Shown piece by piece: positions 1 through 9,095 of a stretch of 50,123 nt of DNA (position 1 is the stretch's first letter; each line of letters starts with the position of its first letter). The stretch is from Candidatus Omnitrophota bacterium. Its GTDB lineage: Bacteria; Omnitrophota; Gorgyraeia; Zapsychrales; Zapsychraceae. Under the pieces are notes generated by a model. That model made no database searches, was not told where the DNA came from, and saw nothing but the letters and a program-made list of their open reading frames with translations. The translations under genes and the position numbers were made by a program. Location: positions 1 to 50,123 of the forward strand of contig JAHFGL010000013.1 of the NCBI GenBank assembly GCA_023247445.1. The letters run 5' to 3'.

Positions 1-659
1 ACATCCCCTGTTCCCGGTGGCATATCGATAAATAAATAATCGAGTTCACCCCAGGCCGTGTTGAGTAAAATCTGCTGGACGTAACGGGTAACAATCGGCC
101 CGCGCATAACCGCTGGCGCATCACCTAATAAAAATCCAAACGACATAATTTTTAAATTATTTTTTTCAACGGGGATTAGCTGTTTCTTCTCGTTGACATA
201 GATTTGCGTGCCTACTAGATTAAATAGCGTTGGAATAGATGGCCCATGAATGTCCACATCAACCAACCCGACCCTAAATCCTCGCGATGCAAGTTCTTGG
301 GCAAGATACGCCGCAACAGTTGACTTACCAACGCCCCCCTTACAAGATGAAACTGCAATAATTGATTTAACTTGCGCCAGTGCGGCTGTCGTTGGAGTTG
401 ATGGCGCAGGAGATCTCTTCATCGATGTCATATGAATGTTAACTTTTGTGACGCCTGGAATTTTTGTAACAGCCTCTTTTGCTTGTCGTTCAAATTCGCC
501 TTTGATCGGGCACGCTGGCGTTGTCAGCACAATATCAAAAGAAACTTCTCCTCCATCAATTTTGATATTTTGGACAAAGCCCAGCGTGACAATATCCCGT
601 TGAAAATCAGGGTCGATGATGTGTTTGAGGCTATTTAAAATGTCTTTTTCTGTAATCAT
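1..659 (-). CDS. mrp: Mrp/NBP35-family Fe-S carrier P-loop ATPase (3' end outside window)
   Basis: Reading leftward from an ATG at 659, the translation starts MITEKDILNSLKHIIDPD, an N-terminal MIP18/DUF59 domain, followed by a Pro/Thr-rich linker and the deviant Walker A motif SCKGGVGKST. VDVDIHGPS and FIDMPPGTGD (Walker B region) follow before the window edge. The family binds and transfers Fe-S clusters to apoproteins in the cytosol. The gene begins 6 nt after the stop of the upstream PP-loop gene, so the two are probably co-transcribed. No Shine-Dalgarno is visible. The C-terminal CxxC expected for the family lies outside the window. Family assignment is firm; the client proteins are unknown. 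Confidence 0.93.
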   Translation of the reverse strand, partial: MITEKDILNSLKHIIDPDFQRDIVTLGFVQNIKIDGGEVSFDIVLTTPACPIKGEFERQAKEAVTKIPGVTKVNIHMTSMKRSPAPSTPTTAALAQVKSIIAVSSCKGGVGKSTVAAYLAQELASRGFRVGLVDVDIHGPSIPTLFNLVGTQIYVNEKKQLIPVEKNNLKIMSFGFLLGDAPAVMRGPIVTRYVQQILLNTAWGELDYLFIDMPPGTGD

Positions 660-665
660 GGGAGA

Positions 666-1694
666 TTAAACGCGCAACTTTTCAATTTCAACTTCAGAAA
701 TTAGATTTGCATTGATGGAATAAACGGTGTTCTTATCTTTGACGTACCAATATTTTAATTCTTGTGGAGAATCGTTTTTATAGCGCGAAAACTTTTGGAT
801 AAGCCCAGCTGCAAGCGCTAAGATTTCATTAGGGGGATTTGTTCCTTTAAGAATTAGCGTTGGCCCCATTTGATCCGGCATTTGCATGATGATGTCGTCA
901 GAATGGGCATAACGAATAAGCGATGTGTTTTCTTCTTCATCGCGACCGAGGATTACTTTAAAATTTTCATTGATACGAAAATGTCGTCCCCATTTTAACG
1001 CGATTGTTTCACGGAAATTTCGATAGCCATGGACGAAGGTGTCTTTAATTCGTCGGGCAAAGTCTTGATTCGTTAGTAAACATCCTCCCGCGGGTTGGCT
1101 GTATCCGGTAATATTATTCGCTTGGGCAATTAACACTTGCTCGCGGCGCGAACGGCCGTTAAGCCTTAAAAGTTTTTGGCGATCAATCAAACCTTCTTGT
1201 TCGGGAATAGTTGGCTCGAGCAGCTGAGCGCATAATGGTCGCACGAGTCGTCCTTGTAAACCAGAGCCTTCTTCAATCCATTTCATACTATGGCGCATCT
1301 GTGACATTTGACGTTGGCCCAAGACCTCACCAGTAAAAACAAAGTCAGCGCCAATTTGATCCATGTAAACACGCGCGCGCGTAAACATATGAATACGGCA
1401 ATCAACACAAGGATTCATCGCCGAGCCGTAGCCGAATTTTGGATTTTTTACAACCTCTAAATAACGTTCGTCCAATTGCAATGTGATAAATTTTATCTCA
1501 AGCTGCATCGCCGCTTCAATGGCCTTAGTTTTATCACAGCATCCCCAGGGCATGGCAAAGTAAACTCCATAAACATCGACGCCAAGATCTTTCATAATCT
1601 TGGCCGCAACGGTACTATCTAGTCCACCGGAGATAAGTCCAACGGCTTTGACTTGTTTTTTGGAATTATTCATATGTGAATTGGTTTGAATCAT
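666..1694 (-). CDS. PP-loop ATP-pyrophosphatase, MnmA/ThiI-like tRNA thiolation family
   Basis: 342 residues. The PP-loop SGGLDST (residues 22-28) marks an N-type ATP pyrophosphatase that adenylates its substrate. NPCVDCR (Cys96, Cys99) and GYSQPAGGCLLTN (Cys205) resemble the cysteines that relay sulfur in tRNA thiouridine synthases. The C-terminal ~130 residues are a separate domain I cannot name. Proteins of this type are usually annotated as MnmA-like or ThiI-like, and the exact tRNA target cannot be read from sequence. The start is ATG 1694; Met8 is an alternative. A promoter lies at 1721-1749, and mrp follows 6 nt downstream, a sensible partnership of sulfur and Fe-S handling. Confidence 0.8.
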   Translation of the reverse strand: MIQTNSHMNNSKKQVKAVGLISGGLDSTVAAKIMKDLGVDVYGVYFAMPWGCCDKTKAIEAAMQLEIKFITLQLDERYLEVVKNPKFGYGSAMNPCVDCRIHMFTRARVYMDQIGADFVFTGEVLGQRQMSQMRHSMKWIEEGSGLQGRLVRPLCAQLLEPTIPEQEGLIDRQKLLRLNGRSRREQVLIAQANNITGYSQPAGGCLLTNQDFARRIKDTFVHGYRNFRETIALKWGRHFRINENFKVILGRDEEENTSLIRYAHSDDIIMQMPDQMGPTLILKGTNPPNEILALAAGLIQKFSRYKNDSPQELKYWYVKDKNTVYSINANLISEVEIEKLRV

Positions 1695-1720
1695 CGTTTT
1701 TCTCTAAAAATAACTTGCTC

Positions 1721-1749
1721 ATAGTATCTGATTTAGACGGAAAATTCAA
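1721..1749 (-). promoter_or_regulatory. Sigma70-type promoter of the PP-loop-mrp operon
   Basis: On the minus strand, -35 TTGAAT (1749-1744), a 17-nt spacer and -10 TACTAT (1726-1721). The start codon is 26 nt further on at 1694, giving a leader of about 20 nt. Confidence 0.55.
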
Positions 1750-1792
1750 GCGGATTATATACGCAAAATTAAATTTTAAAGGTAAATTATTC

Positions 1793-1822
1793 TTGATTTC
1801 CGTGAGGATTTTATGTTACTAT
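1793..1822 (+). promoter_or_regulatory. Sigma70-type promoter of ilvBN
   Basis: -35 TTGATT (1793-1798), 18-nt spacer, -10 TACTAT (1817-1822). Transcription would start around 1829-1831, exactly at the ATG at 1831. That makes the mRNA leaderless and would leave the upstream ATG at 1813 untranscribed. Confidence 0.5.
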
Positions 1823-1830
1823 GTGCGCCT

Positions 1831-3567
1831 ATGAAAAATACATCTTCACAAAAATCTATGACGGGTGCTGAAGCGCTTATTCGTTGCCTTGAAAATTATG
1901 GTGTCGAATATATCTGGGGCCTTTCTGGCGGTGCCGCCATTCCTATCTTTGATGCCCTCGTTGGATCAAAAATTAAATTAATCTTAGTGCGTCATGAACA
2001 AGGCGCAACGCATATGGCTGATGGTTATGCCCGTGCCACCGGAAAACCAGGTGTGGTGCTTGTGACCAGCGGTCCCGGGGCCACCAACACGGTCACTGGT
2101 ATCATGACGGCGCATATGGATTCTGTGCCAATGATTGTTTTAACTGGGCAGACGATCTCTCCTATGCTTGGGAAAGATGCTTTCCAAGAATCTGATATTT
2201 TTGGCATAACGATGCCTGTTGTTAAACACAGCTATTTAGTTAAAGTCACCAACGATATTCCTCGCGTTATTAAAGAAGCGTTTCATATTACAAATACAGG
2301 ACGTCCTGGGCCTGTCTTAATTGATCTTCCTAAAGACGTGACCTCCGCTACCTTTACTGGAACGACACTTGACCCAAAAATGGATATCCCTGGCTATAAA
2401 ATACCAGCCAAGCCCAAGAAGTCTGATATTCTTAAAATGGCAAAATTATTTAAAGGTTCTAAGCGTCCGGTTTTGCTCGTTGGCCACGGAGCTGTTATTG
2501 CGCGCGCTGGCGATGCTATTAAAAAATTAGCTTATAAATTAAAATCTCCCGTAACCAATACTCTTTTGGGTAAAGGTGAATTTCCTGAAACAGATCCTCT
2601 TTCTTTGGGAATGCTCGGAATGCACGGCACCGCGTATGCGAACTTGGCCTTAACACGCTGCGATTTAATTATGTCGATTGGTTCGCGTTGGGATGATCGT
2701 ATTAATGGTAACCCGGCGAAATTTTGTATTGGCGCTAAAAAATTGCATATCGATATTGATGCCGCGGAAATTAACAAAATTTTAAAGCCCGATGCCTATT
2801 GCATTGGGGATGCTCGAGAAATTGTGGAAGAATTGGTTAAATGTGTTGATACGCTGGACACCAAAGAATGGCTTAAAGAATTAGACGGCTACAAAGCAAA
2901 ATATCCATTAAATTCCGCCTCGAGCGAAAAAGGTTTAACGGCGCAATATGTGCTTCATGAACTTCAAAATGTGACACAAGGTCGGGCTATTATTTCAACC
3001 GACGTTGGTCAACATCAGATGTGGTCGGCGCAATTTAATTTAGCGATTAAAGGAACGCGTTGGCTCTCTTCCGGTGGTGCGGGAACAATGGGATTTGGTT
3101 TTCCGGCTGCGGTTGGTGCGCAATTTGGTTGTCCAAAAGATTTGGTGGTTGCTGTTGTCGGTGACGGTGGATTTCAGATGACGCTATCAGAACTTGCCAC
3201 TGTTTTTATTCATAAACTTCCAGTCAAGGTTTTGATTATTGACAATAAATATTTAGGCATGGTTCGTCAGTGGCAGGAACTCTTCTTTGAAAATCGTTTG
3301 TCTGGTGTTGATCTTGAAGGAAATCCTGACTTTGTGAAATTAGCAGAAGCTTATCACATTAAAGGTGTTCATATTGATAAGGCTGAACATGTCCGTGCGC
3401 GCTTAGAAGAAGCGATCAATTTCCCTGGACCGGTTGTTATTTGGGCGGAAGTTATTAAGGGAGATAATGTGTTCCCAATGATTCCCGCAGGCAAATCTGC
3501 GTACGAGATGATTATCGAACCACCTCATCGTGATACAAAATTAGAAAAACCAACAGGAAGTACTTAA
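1831..3567 (+). CDS. ilvB: Acetolactate synthase, large (catalytic) subunit
   Basis: ThDP/FAD enzyme that condenses two pyruvates to acetolactate (or pyruvate with 2-ketobutyrate), the first common step of valine, leucine and isoleucine synthesis. Seen: the N-terminal pyrimidine-binding region with catalytic Glu in RHEQGATHMADGYARATG, TSGPGATN, and the ThDP-Mg motif GDGGFQM followed by DNKYLGMVRQWQ. About 578 residues, normal for the family. The in-frame ATG at 1813 adds six residues (MLLCAP) and has a weak TGAGGA four bases upstream; I prefer 1831 because the promoter's -10 box overlaps the earlier codons. ilvN follows after 4 nt. Confidence 0.95.
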   Translation: MKNTSSQKSMTGAEALIRCLENYGVEYIWGLSGGAAIPIFDALVGSKIKLILVRHEQGATHMADGYARATGKPGVVLVTSGPGATNTVTGIMTAHMDSVPMIVLTGQTISPMLGKDAFQESDIFGITMPVVKHSYLVKVTNDIPRVIKEAFHITNTGRPGPVLIDLPKDVTSATFTGTTLDPKMDIPGYKIPAKPKKSDILKMAKLFKGSKRPVLLVGHGAVIARAGDAIKKLAYKLKSPVTNTLLGKGEFPETDPLSLGMLGMHGTAYANLALTRCDLIMSIGSRWDDRINGNPAKFCIGAKKLHIDIDAAEINKILKPDAYCIGDAREIVEELVKCVDTLDTKEWLKELDGYKAKYPLNSASSEKGLTAQYVLHELQNVTQGRAIISTDVGQHQMWSAQFNLAIKGTRWLSSGGAGTMGFGFPAAVGAQFGCPKDLVVAVVGDGGFQMTLSELATVFIHKLPVKVLIIDNKYLGMVRQWQELFFENRLSGVDLEGNPDFVKLAEAYHIKGVHIDKAEHVRARLEEAINFPGPVVIWAEVIKGDNVFPMIPAGKSAYEMIIEPPHRDTKLEKPTGST

Positions 3568-3571
3568 TTTT

Positions 3572-4072
3572 ATGGAATCTCAAAAATCAAATATTCATAC
3601 AATCAGTTTTTTAGTGGCCAATAAACCCGGGGTTTTAGTGCGGGTGGCTCAGGTTTTTGCCCGACGCGGATATAATATTGATTCACTTGTTGTCTCTGCA
3701 ACGGTTAATCCTAAATATTCACGGATGACCATAACCGCAACAGGTAATGTCGAAACGCTTGAGCAAATTATTAAACAATCAGCTAAGCTTATTGATGTGA
3801 TTCATGCCAGTGAACATACAGGCATTGACTCCGTGACGCGTGAATTTGCTCTTTTTAAGGTCAAATGTCCTTCCAATAAAAAGACGAGTATTATTAAGGC
3901 CCTTAAGAATAAAGCCCATGTGGTTGATGAACATCAAAGTACATTAATTATTGGTAAAACGGGTACAACGGAAGATTTGGATTTATTGGAAACTGAACTT
4001 AAAAAATTTGGTATTATTGAAATGGTTCGTTCAGGTAAGCTTGTGATGGCAACGGGCAAAGAAACGACTTAA
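3572..4072 (+). CDS. ilvN: Acetolactate synthase, small (regulatory) subunit
   Basis: 166 residues. An N-terminal ACT domain (residues ~7-80; SFLVANKPGVLVRVAQVFARRGYNIDSL) is followed by the C-terminal ALS small-subunit domain. The subunit activates IlvB and normally confers valine feedback inhibition. It starts 4 nt after the ilvB stop with no separate ribosome-binding site, so translational coupling is likely. Its stop overlaps by 4 nt the stop of the convergent gene on the other strand, with no terminator between them. Confidence 0.95.
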   Translation: MESQKSNIHTISFLVANKPGVLVRVAQVFARRGYNIDSLVVSATVNPKYSRMTITATGNVETLEQIIKQSAKLIDVIHASEHTGIDSVTREFALFKVKCPSNKKTSIIKALKNKAHVVDEHQSTLIIGKTGTTEDLDLLETELKKFGIIEMVRSGKLVMATGKETT

Positions 4073-4488
4073 TTCTTTTCGTCAGCTAAACTGCAGGGCA
4101 TTATCTTCGGTAGTTCCTTCGGCGGCAAAATTACTTGAGCAATTTCGATTTCCTCGTCGTTATAATCAACAGATGTAATCTGGCAGCGGTTTTTGTCAAT
4201 GGACTCATCGTCTGTACCTATATACTGCGCAATGGCGGAGCGAAGAGCATCCCATTCGGAATAAAGAATAAATTGAGATTCGTCATCTTTGGGTGACAGA
4301 TCTTTTGTAACTTGGTCAAAGGAAAGCTTAAGGATTTCCTGCAGATCTCGACCAGCGCAATACTTCGACAAACCGGTCCCTCCATCAATTTCCCGTCCGC
4401 AGGTGATTTTAGCGTAATCAAAGGAAATAAATTTTTCGTCATGATTAATTTTAATTGAAATACTTGATGAGCTGTCTGAACAGGGCAT
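4069..4488 (-). CDS. Degenerate NifU/IscU-like scaffold-fold protein
   Basis: 139 residues. ITCGREIDGGTGLSKYCAGRDLQEIL resembles the IscU/NifU segment around the second cluster-binding cysteine (FGCGxAIAS...KGKSLDEA), and FILYSEWDALRSAIAQYIG resembles the HCSxLAxxAIxxAI helix but has Leu-Tyr where His-Cys should be. Only one of the three usual ligand cysteines (Cys30) aligns; Cys44 is extra. It may keep the fold without being a standard Fe-S scaffold. Convergent with ilvN (4-nt overlap). No Shine-Dalgarno is seen before ATG 4488. Fold assignment is by eye; function unknown. Confidence 0.55.
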   Translation of the reverse strand: MPCSDSSSSISIKINHDEKFISFDYAKITCGREIDGGTGLSKYCAGRDLQEILKLSFDQVTKDLSPKDDESQFILYSEWDALRSAIAQYIGTDDESIDKNRCQITSVDYNDEEIEIAQVILPPKELPKIMPCSLADEKN

Positions 4489-4497
4489 TTTCTTGCG

Positions 4498-4663
4498 TTG
4501 AATGTTTAAAGTTTAAGGTTTAATGTTAACTGAAATGTGATTGAGGCTAGTATAGTGTTGAGGAAGTTTTTAGGCAAGCATTATAGTGATGTCATAATAT
4601 TAAAGGCTTTTAAATATTTCTAAGAGCCGTTAACTTTAAACTTTACACCTTAAACTTTAAGCC
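4498..4663. repeat. AT-rich foldback (inverted-repeat) element between the NifU-like gene and nrdB
   Basis: The left arm (about 4501-4530) contains TTTAAAGTTTAAGGTTTAA and ends in GTTAAC. The right arm (about 4628-4662) begins GTTAACTTTAAACTTTA and ends CCTTAAACTTTAA, an imperfect reverse complement. About 100 bp of non-coding DNA separates them. It looks like a small non-autonomous foldback repeat. It fills the 182-bp gap; nothing else was seen there. Confidence 0.5.
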
Positions 4664-4670
4664 ATTAGGT

Positions 4671-5717
4671 TTACCACTCAAGAGCCCCACCGGTTTGGTA
4701 TTCGGTGACACGGGTCTCGAAGAAGTTTTTTTCCTTCTTTAGGTCAATGACTTCGCTCATCCAGGGGAATGGATTCTCAGCGCCGTACTGTTTTGGCAGT
4801 TGCAGGCGTTCAAAGCGGCGGTCAGCAATGTATTCAATATATTCTTTAAGATTTTTGGTGTTTAATCCTAGAATGCCATTGGGCAAACATTCTTCGGCGT
4901 ATTTGTGTTCGAGTTCAACGGCGCGCTTAATAAAAGAAATAATCATCTCTTTGTAGGAATCCTCCCAAACTGAAGGATTTTCAGCAATGATGGTATTGAT
5001 CAAATCAATGCCAAAGTTCATGTGAATACTTTCATCGCGCAAAATGTATTGAATTTGTTCACAGGTTCCTGGCAGACGATTCTGACGGCCAAAGGAAAGC
5101 ATCGTGACAAAACCACTATAGAAGAAAATTCCTTCGGTAATAACATAAAAGCCAACAAGATTTCTGATAAAATTTTGTAATCCTTCTTTTGTTTTGCTAT
5201 CAACAGTTGTGTCCATAATCCCATCCGTGCAGCTCATGGCATACTGGTCCTTGTTATAGATAGCCTCAACTTCACGATACATGTTAAACATTTCCCCTTC
5301 ATTGAGTGACAGGGATTGGACAATGTATTGAAAGGTGTGGACGTGAATCGCTTCCTCAAAGGCCTGGCGCAGAAGATATTGACGGCATTCGGGATTATCG
5401 ATGATTTTATAGACAGCTAAAACAAGATTGTTGCCAACGAGTGTTTCAGCGGTAGCAAAAAAACCAAAGGTGCGTTTAATGATATGACGTTCTTCGGCGG
5501 TGAACCCCTTGGGATCTTTCCATTGTTCGATATCACGTTGCATGGAAACTTCCGTTGGCATCCAAGAATTTGCGCAACCATCAAGATAATAGTTCCATGC
5601 CCATTTATATTTGATAGGAACAAGTTGGTTGCAATCAACTGTTCGATCGTTGTTAATAATTTTTTTACTGTCAGCGGTTACGCGCTGTTTTGACATTTTA
5701 AAACAAGAATCGCTCAT
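4671..5717 (-). CDS. nrdB: Ribonucleotide reductase beta subunit, predicted class Ic (Mn/Fe)
   Basis: 348 residues. Metal-ligand set by alignment: Glu91 (TAETLVGNN), Glu122 and His125 (FEEAIHVHTF), Glu195 (VITEGIFF), Glu229 and His232 (RDESIH). The residue four after the first His, normally the radical Tyr, is Phe129, and the first ligand is Glu instead of Asp. These are the two hallmarks of class Ic NrdB of Chlamydia trachomatis, which uses a Mn(IV)/Fe(III) cofactor instead of a tyrosyl radical; all positions are offset by +2 from the chlamydial numbering I recall. Tyr340 lies in the C-terminal tail that contacts NrdA. The gene is 12 nt downstream of nrdA with AGGAG before ATG 5717. Confidence 0.96.
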   Translation of the reverse strand: MSDSCFKMSKQRVTADSKKIINNDRTVDCNQLVPIKYKWAWNYYLDGCANSWMPTEVSMQRDIEQWKDPKGFTAEERHIIKRTFGFFATAETLVGNNLVLAVYKIIDNPECRQYLLRQAFEEAIHVHTFQYIVQSLSLNEGEMFNMYREVEAIYNKDQYAMSCTDGIMDTTVDSKTKEGLQNFIRNLVGFYVITEGIFFYSGFVTMLSFGRQNRLPGTCEQIQYILRDESIHMNFGIDLINTIIAENPSVWEDSYKEMIISFIKRAVELEHKYAEECLPNGILGLNTKNLKEYIEYIADRRFERLQLPKQYGAENPFPWMSEVIDLKKEKNFFETRVTEYQTGGALEW

Positions 5718-5729
5718 GGGAGGCTCCTT

Positions 5730-8700
5730 CTACTGACAGGCTTCGCAATCTTCTTTAGGTTCGGCACTTGATTTGGGTGCAGTTGCCGTTACGGTTGATG
5801 ACGGTGTTGATGTTGCTGTACTTTGTTTTTCGGTAACGTGTCCAAATTCATCACGTTCTCTTTGTCCAACAACGTTGCCATATTTTGCAATATCAAGCGT
5901 ACTTTTCTCGATGCGTGTGGCGCCCATTGAGCGCAAGTAGTAAGTTGTTTTGAGCCCGCGTTCCCAGCCGAGCATATACATGTCACTTACTTTTTTACCA
6001 CTTGGTTTTGCTTGATATAGATTGAGTGATTGTCCCATGTCGATCCATTTTTGTCGACGGCTGGCAGCTTCAATCAACCATTCATAATCAATTTCAAAGG
6101 CCGTGGCATATTTGGCTTTAATGGTATCAGGAATACGATTAATCTCTTGAATGCTGCCATCAAAATATTTTAAATCATCGATCATCTCTTTATCCCAAAG
6201 GTTTAATTTTTTCAAATCATTAACTAAATATTCGTTAATGACCGTAAATTCTCCAGAGAGATTGCTTTTGACAAAGATGTTTTTATAAACTGGTTCGATG
6301 GAAGCGGTAACGCCAACAATATTGCCAATGGTAGCTGTCGGCGCAATCGCCATAATAAGACTATTACGTAACCCACTCTTTTTGATCGCATCACGAACAG
6401 GTTTCCAATCCATTTTTGAAGAACGATCGAGACTTAAATACCCACCACGTTCTTTTTCTAATGTGTCTAAGGTGTCGATGGGCAGTAGTCCGCGATCCCA
6501 TTTCGATCCGCGATAGGAAGAATACGTCCCACGTTCGGCCGCTATGCTGACAGAAGCTAAAATCGCATAATACGAAATTGCCTCCATGCTTTCATCAGCG
6601 AATTGAACAGCATCAAGTGAGGCATACGACATGTTTTGGATATAAAGGGCATCTTGAAAGCCCATAATTCCCAGTCCAATCGGGCGATGCTTTTGGTTGG
6701 CGATTTTTGATTCTATCGTCGGATAATAATTAATATCAATAACGTTGTCTAACATTCGAACAGCCGTTTGAACAGTTTCTTTTAATTTGGTTAGATCAAT
6801 TCCTTGCGGCGTTGTGTGTTCTGCCAAATTAATAGAACCTAAATTGCAAACAGCGGTTTCATCTTTTGAGGTGTTAAGAAGAATTTCGGTACAAAGATTT
6901 GAGCTATGGACAACTCCCACATGATCTTGGGGGGATCGAATGTTTGATGGATCTTTCCATGTGATCCAAGGATGCCCAGTTTCAAAAAGCATGGTTAACA
7001 TTTTTCGCCATAGATCAACGGCAGAAACCACCTTAAAATTTTTTATTTTTCCGTCTTTGGCGAGTTGTTCATATTCTTCATAGCGTTTTTCAAATTCTTG
7101 TCCGAAGATATGGTGTAGATCAGGGGCCTCATGCGGACTTAACAGTGTCCACTGGGCATTTTCTTTGACGCGTTTCATAAATAGATCAGGGATCCAATTG
7201 GCGGTGTGCATGTCATGAGTTCGGCGACGATCATCCCCTGTATTTTTTCGTAACTCTAAAAATTCTTCGATGTCTAAATGCCAGGTTTCAAGATATGCGC
7301 ACATCGCTCCTTGACGTTTGCCACCTTGATTAACCGCAACGGCCGTATCATTGGCGACTTTTAAAAATGGAATAATTCCTTGGCTTTTGCCGTTGGTTCC
7401 TTTGATCCGCGAACCCATTGAACGGACATTGGTCCAATCATTACCTAACCCTCCACTCCATTTTGAAAGCATGGCATCATCTTGGATGCATTTGAAAATA
7501 TGCAAGAGATCATCTTCAACAGTAGTCAAAAAGCATGATGACAATTGTGAATGGCGTGTGCCGGAATTAAATAGCGTTGGGGTTGATGACATGAATCGGA
7601 AGGTTGATAAAATATTGTAAAATTCGATAGCGCGTTGATTGCGTTCTTTGCCTTCGGCACGGGCTAGGCCCATCGCGACTCTCATCCAAAAAACTTGTGG
7701 GAGTTCTAATCGTCTTTGATCCCAGTGGATAAAATAGCGGTCATAAAGGGTTTGCAGCCCCATGTATCTAAAAAGAAAATCACGTTTAGGTTTTATATTG
7801 TTTCCTAACAATTTTAAGTCGAACTGTAAAAGATCGGGACTTAATAGTTCCAACTCAACAGCTTTATGGATATATGATTCAAAATAGATGGCGTATTCTG
7901 TCTTGATTCTTTCGAAACTAACCGGGTATCCTAAGGCTTCTTGATATTCTTTAAAGAGTAAAAGTCTCGCCGCAACGAAGGTGTAACCTGGATCGATTTC
8001 AAGGAAGGCCTTGGCCGCCATGATATTCGAGGCTGCAATTTTTTCTTCGGTGATACCATTAAAATAATTCTTGATCGCTTCTTTTAGAATCTTTTCTGAA
8101 GAAACATTTTCTAATCCCTGACAGCAGGTTTCAATCTGAAAACGAATTTCATCGAGATTAATCGGTTTCTCTTGTCCATCGGTGGTTTTGTAGAAAATAT
8201 CTTTGACTAAATCGGCGGAAATGGTTGTTGGTTCAGCAGGTTTTTGGGCACGTCTAATGCGAGCGCGTTCTTCACGATAAATAATATATTTGCGGGCCAC
8301 GTCATGATAGCCAGCCTTCATTAAATTCTTTTCAACTAAGTCCTGAATTTCTTCAATATGAACTGATTTTCCATTGGGCCAAAGGCTTTGGATTTCGGTA
8401 ACGACATTGCGGGAGACCTCGTGAACTTTATCGAGAAGTGTTTCAGTTAAGATGCCACCATTAATGGCGCGAAAGGCTTTGGCAATAGCGAGGGTAATTT
8501 TTTCTGGCTTAAGCGAAACAATTTTACCGTCGCGCTTGGTTATCGAGTAAAGTTCAAATAAGTTTCGTCGAGCGGCATGTTGTTTGCGGTAATTGGCGTA
8601 AAGCTCTGCAGCATCTTTGTATCCATTTTCAAAAAGTTGGCGGATAACCTCATCTTGAATTTCTTCGACATTTAAATGATCTTTATTTTGTCCACGTTCT

Positions 8701-8903
8701 TTAAGAACCGCCACAACACAGCGATTAACTTTTTCAACCCCCTGCATAACCTCAATGGGTAGTTCAACCTCACGCGGCAAACTCATTTGATCTTTAAAGG
8801 CATTTTCGATCGCCTTTTTAATTCTCATTTCATTATATGCAACAATCTGTCCGTTTCGTTTTTGAACTTTCATCTCCAATCCAGTTGTTGTTTCATGCGA
8901 CAT
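5730..8903 (-). CDS. nrdA: Ribonucleoside-diphosphate reductase alpha subunit with three ATP-cone-like domains
   Basis: 1057 residues, far longer than the ~760 of E. coli NrdA because of three ATP-cone-like segments (~11-105, ~119-210, ~232-320; starts VQKRNGQIV, ITKRDGKIV, TTDGQEKPI). Catalytic core: Cys457 (QLSSCFL), Cys671 and Glu673 (SNLCTEI), Cys686 (AVCNLGSINL); the C-terminal redox pair is in CEACQ. Chlamydial NrdA has a similar length and cone array, matching the class Ic beta subunit downstream. It reduces NDPs to dNDPs in the cytosol. GGAGGA precedes ATG 8903. The promoter and NrdR boxes lie about 180 nt upstream, giving a long leader. Confidence 0.96.
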   Translation of the reverse strand: MSHETTTGLEMKVQKRNGQIVAYNEMRIKKAIENAFKDQMSLPREVELPIEVMQGVEKVNRCVVAVLKERGQNKDHLNVEEIQDEVIRQLFENGYKDAAELYANYRKQHAARRNLFELYSITKRDGKIVSLKPEKITLAIAKAFRAINGGILTETLLDKVHEVSRNVVTEIQSLWPNGKSVHIEEIQDLVEKNLMKAGYHDVARKYIIYREERARIRRAQKPAEPTTISADLVKDIFYKTTDGQEKPINLDEIRFQIETCCQGLENVSSEKILKEAIKNYFNGITEEKIAASNIMAAKAFLEIDPGYTFVAARLLLFKEYQEALGYPVSFERIKTEYAIYFESYIHKAVELELLSPDLLQFDLKLLGNNIKPKRDFLFRYMGLQTLYDRYFIHWDQRRLELPQVFWMRVAMGLARAEGKERNQRAIEFYNILSTFRFMSSTPTLFNSGTRHSQLSSCFLTTVEDDLLHIFKCIQDDAMLSKWSGGLGNDWTNVRSMGSRIKGTNGKSQGIIPFLKVANDTAVAVNQGGKRQGAMCAYLETWHLDIEEFLELRKNTGDDRRRTHDMHTANWIPDLFMKRVKENAQWTLLSPHEAPDLHHIFGQEFEKRYEEYEQLAKDGKIKNFKVVSAVDLWRKMLTMLFETGHPWITWKDPSNIRSPQDHVGVVHSSNLCTEILLNTSKDETAVCNLGSINLAEHTTPQGIDLTKLKETVQTAVRMLDNVIDINYYPTIESKIANQKHRPIGLGIMGFQDALYIQNMSYASLDAVQFADESMEAISYYAILASVSIAAERGTYSSYRGSKWDRGLLPIDTLDTLEKERGGYLSLDRSSKMDWKPVRDAIKKSGLRNSLIMAIAPTATIGNIVGVTASIEPVYKNIFVKSNLSGEFTVINEYLVNDLKKLNLWDKEMIDDLKYFDGSIQEINRIPDTIKAKYATAFEIDYEWLIEAASRRQKWIDMGQSLNLYQAKPSGKKVSDMYMLGWERGLKTTYYLRSMGATRIEKSTLDIAKYGNVVGQRERDEFGHVTEKQSTATSTPSSTVTATAPKSSAEPKEDCEACQ

Positions 8904-9055
8904 GAGAAAGATCCTCCGTAAAATTTGTATAAATAATATTTATATCAATTCTTAGATTGTTTTTTTGTTTGCTGTTTTGTTTTTTGGTTATATTTCGTGG
9001 CGAGAAATGTTTGTTTTCTGATAACTGCAGGGTCATGATCTGTGTCCTAAAACTA

Positions 9056-9095
9056 CTATATATTGAAGAAAAGTTTGCTTATGTACTAGATATAG
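9056..9095 (-). promoter_or_regulatory. Tandem NrdR boxes upstream of nrdAB
   Basis: Box A core CTATATATTG (9056-9065) fits the NrdR consensus CwAtATaTwG exactly; box B core CTAGATATAG (9086-9095) has one mismatch. The cores are 30 bp apart, about three helical turns, the arrangement NrdR tetramers bind. Box B overlaps the -10 element of the nrdA promoter, as expected of a repressor site. The nrdR gene itself is not in the window. Confidence 0.7.
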
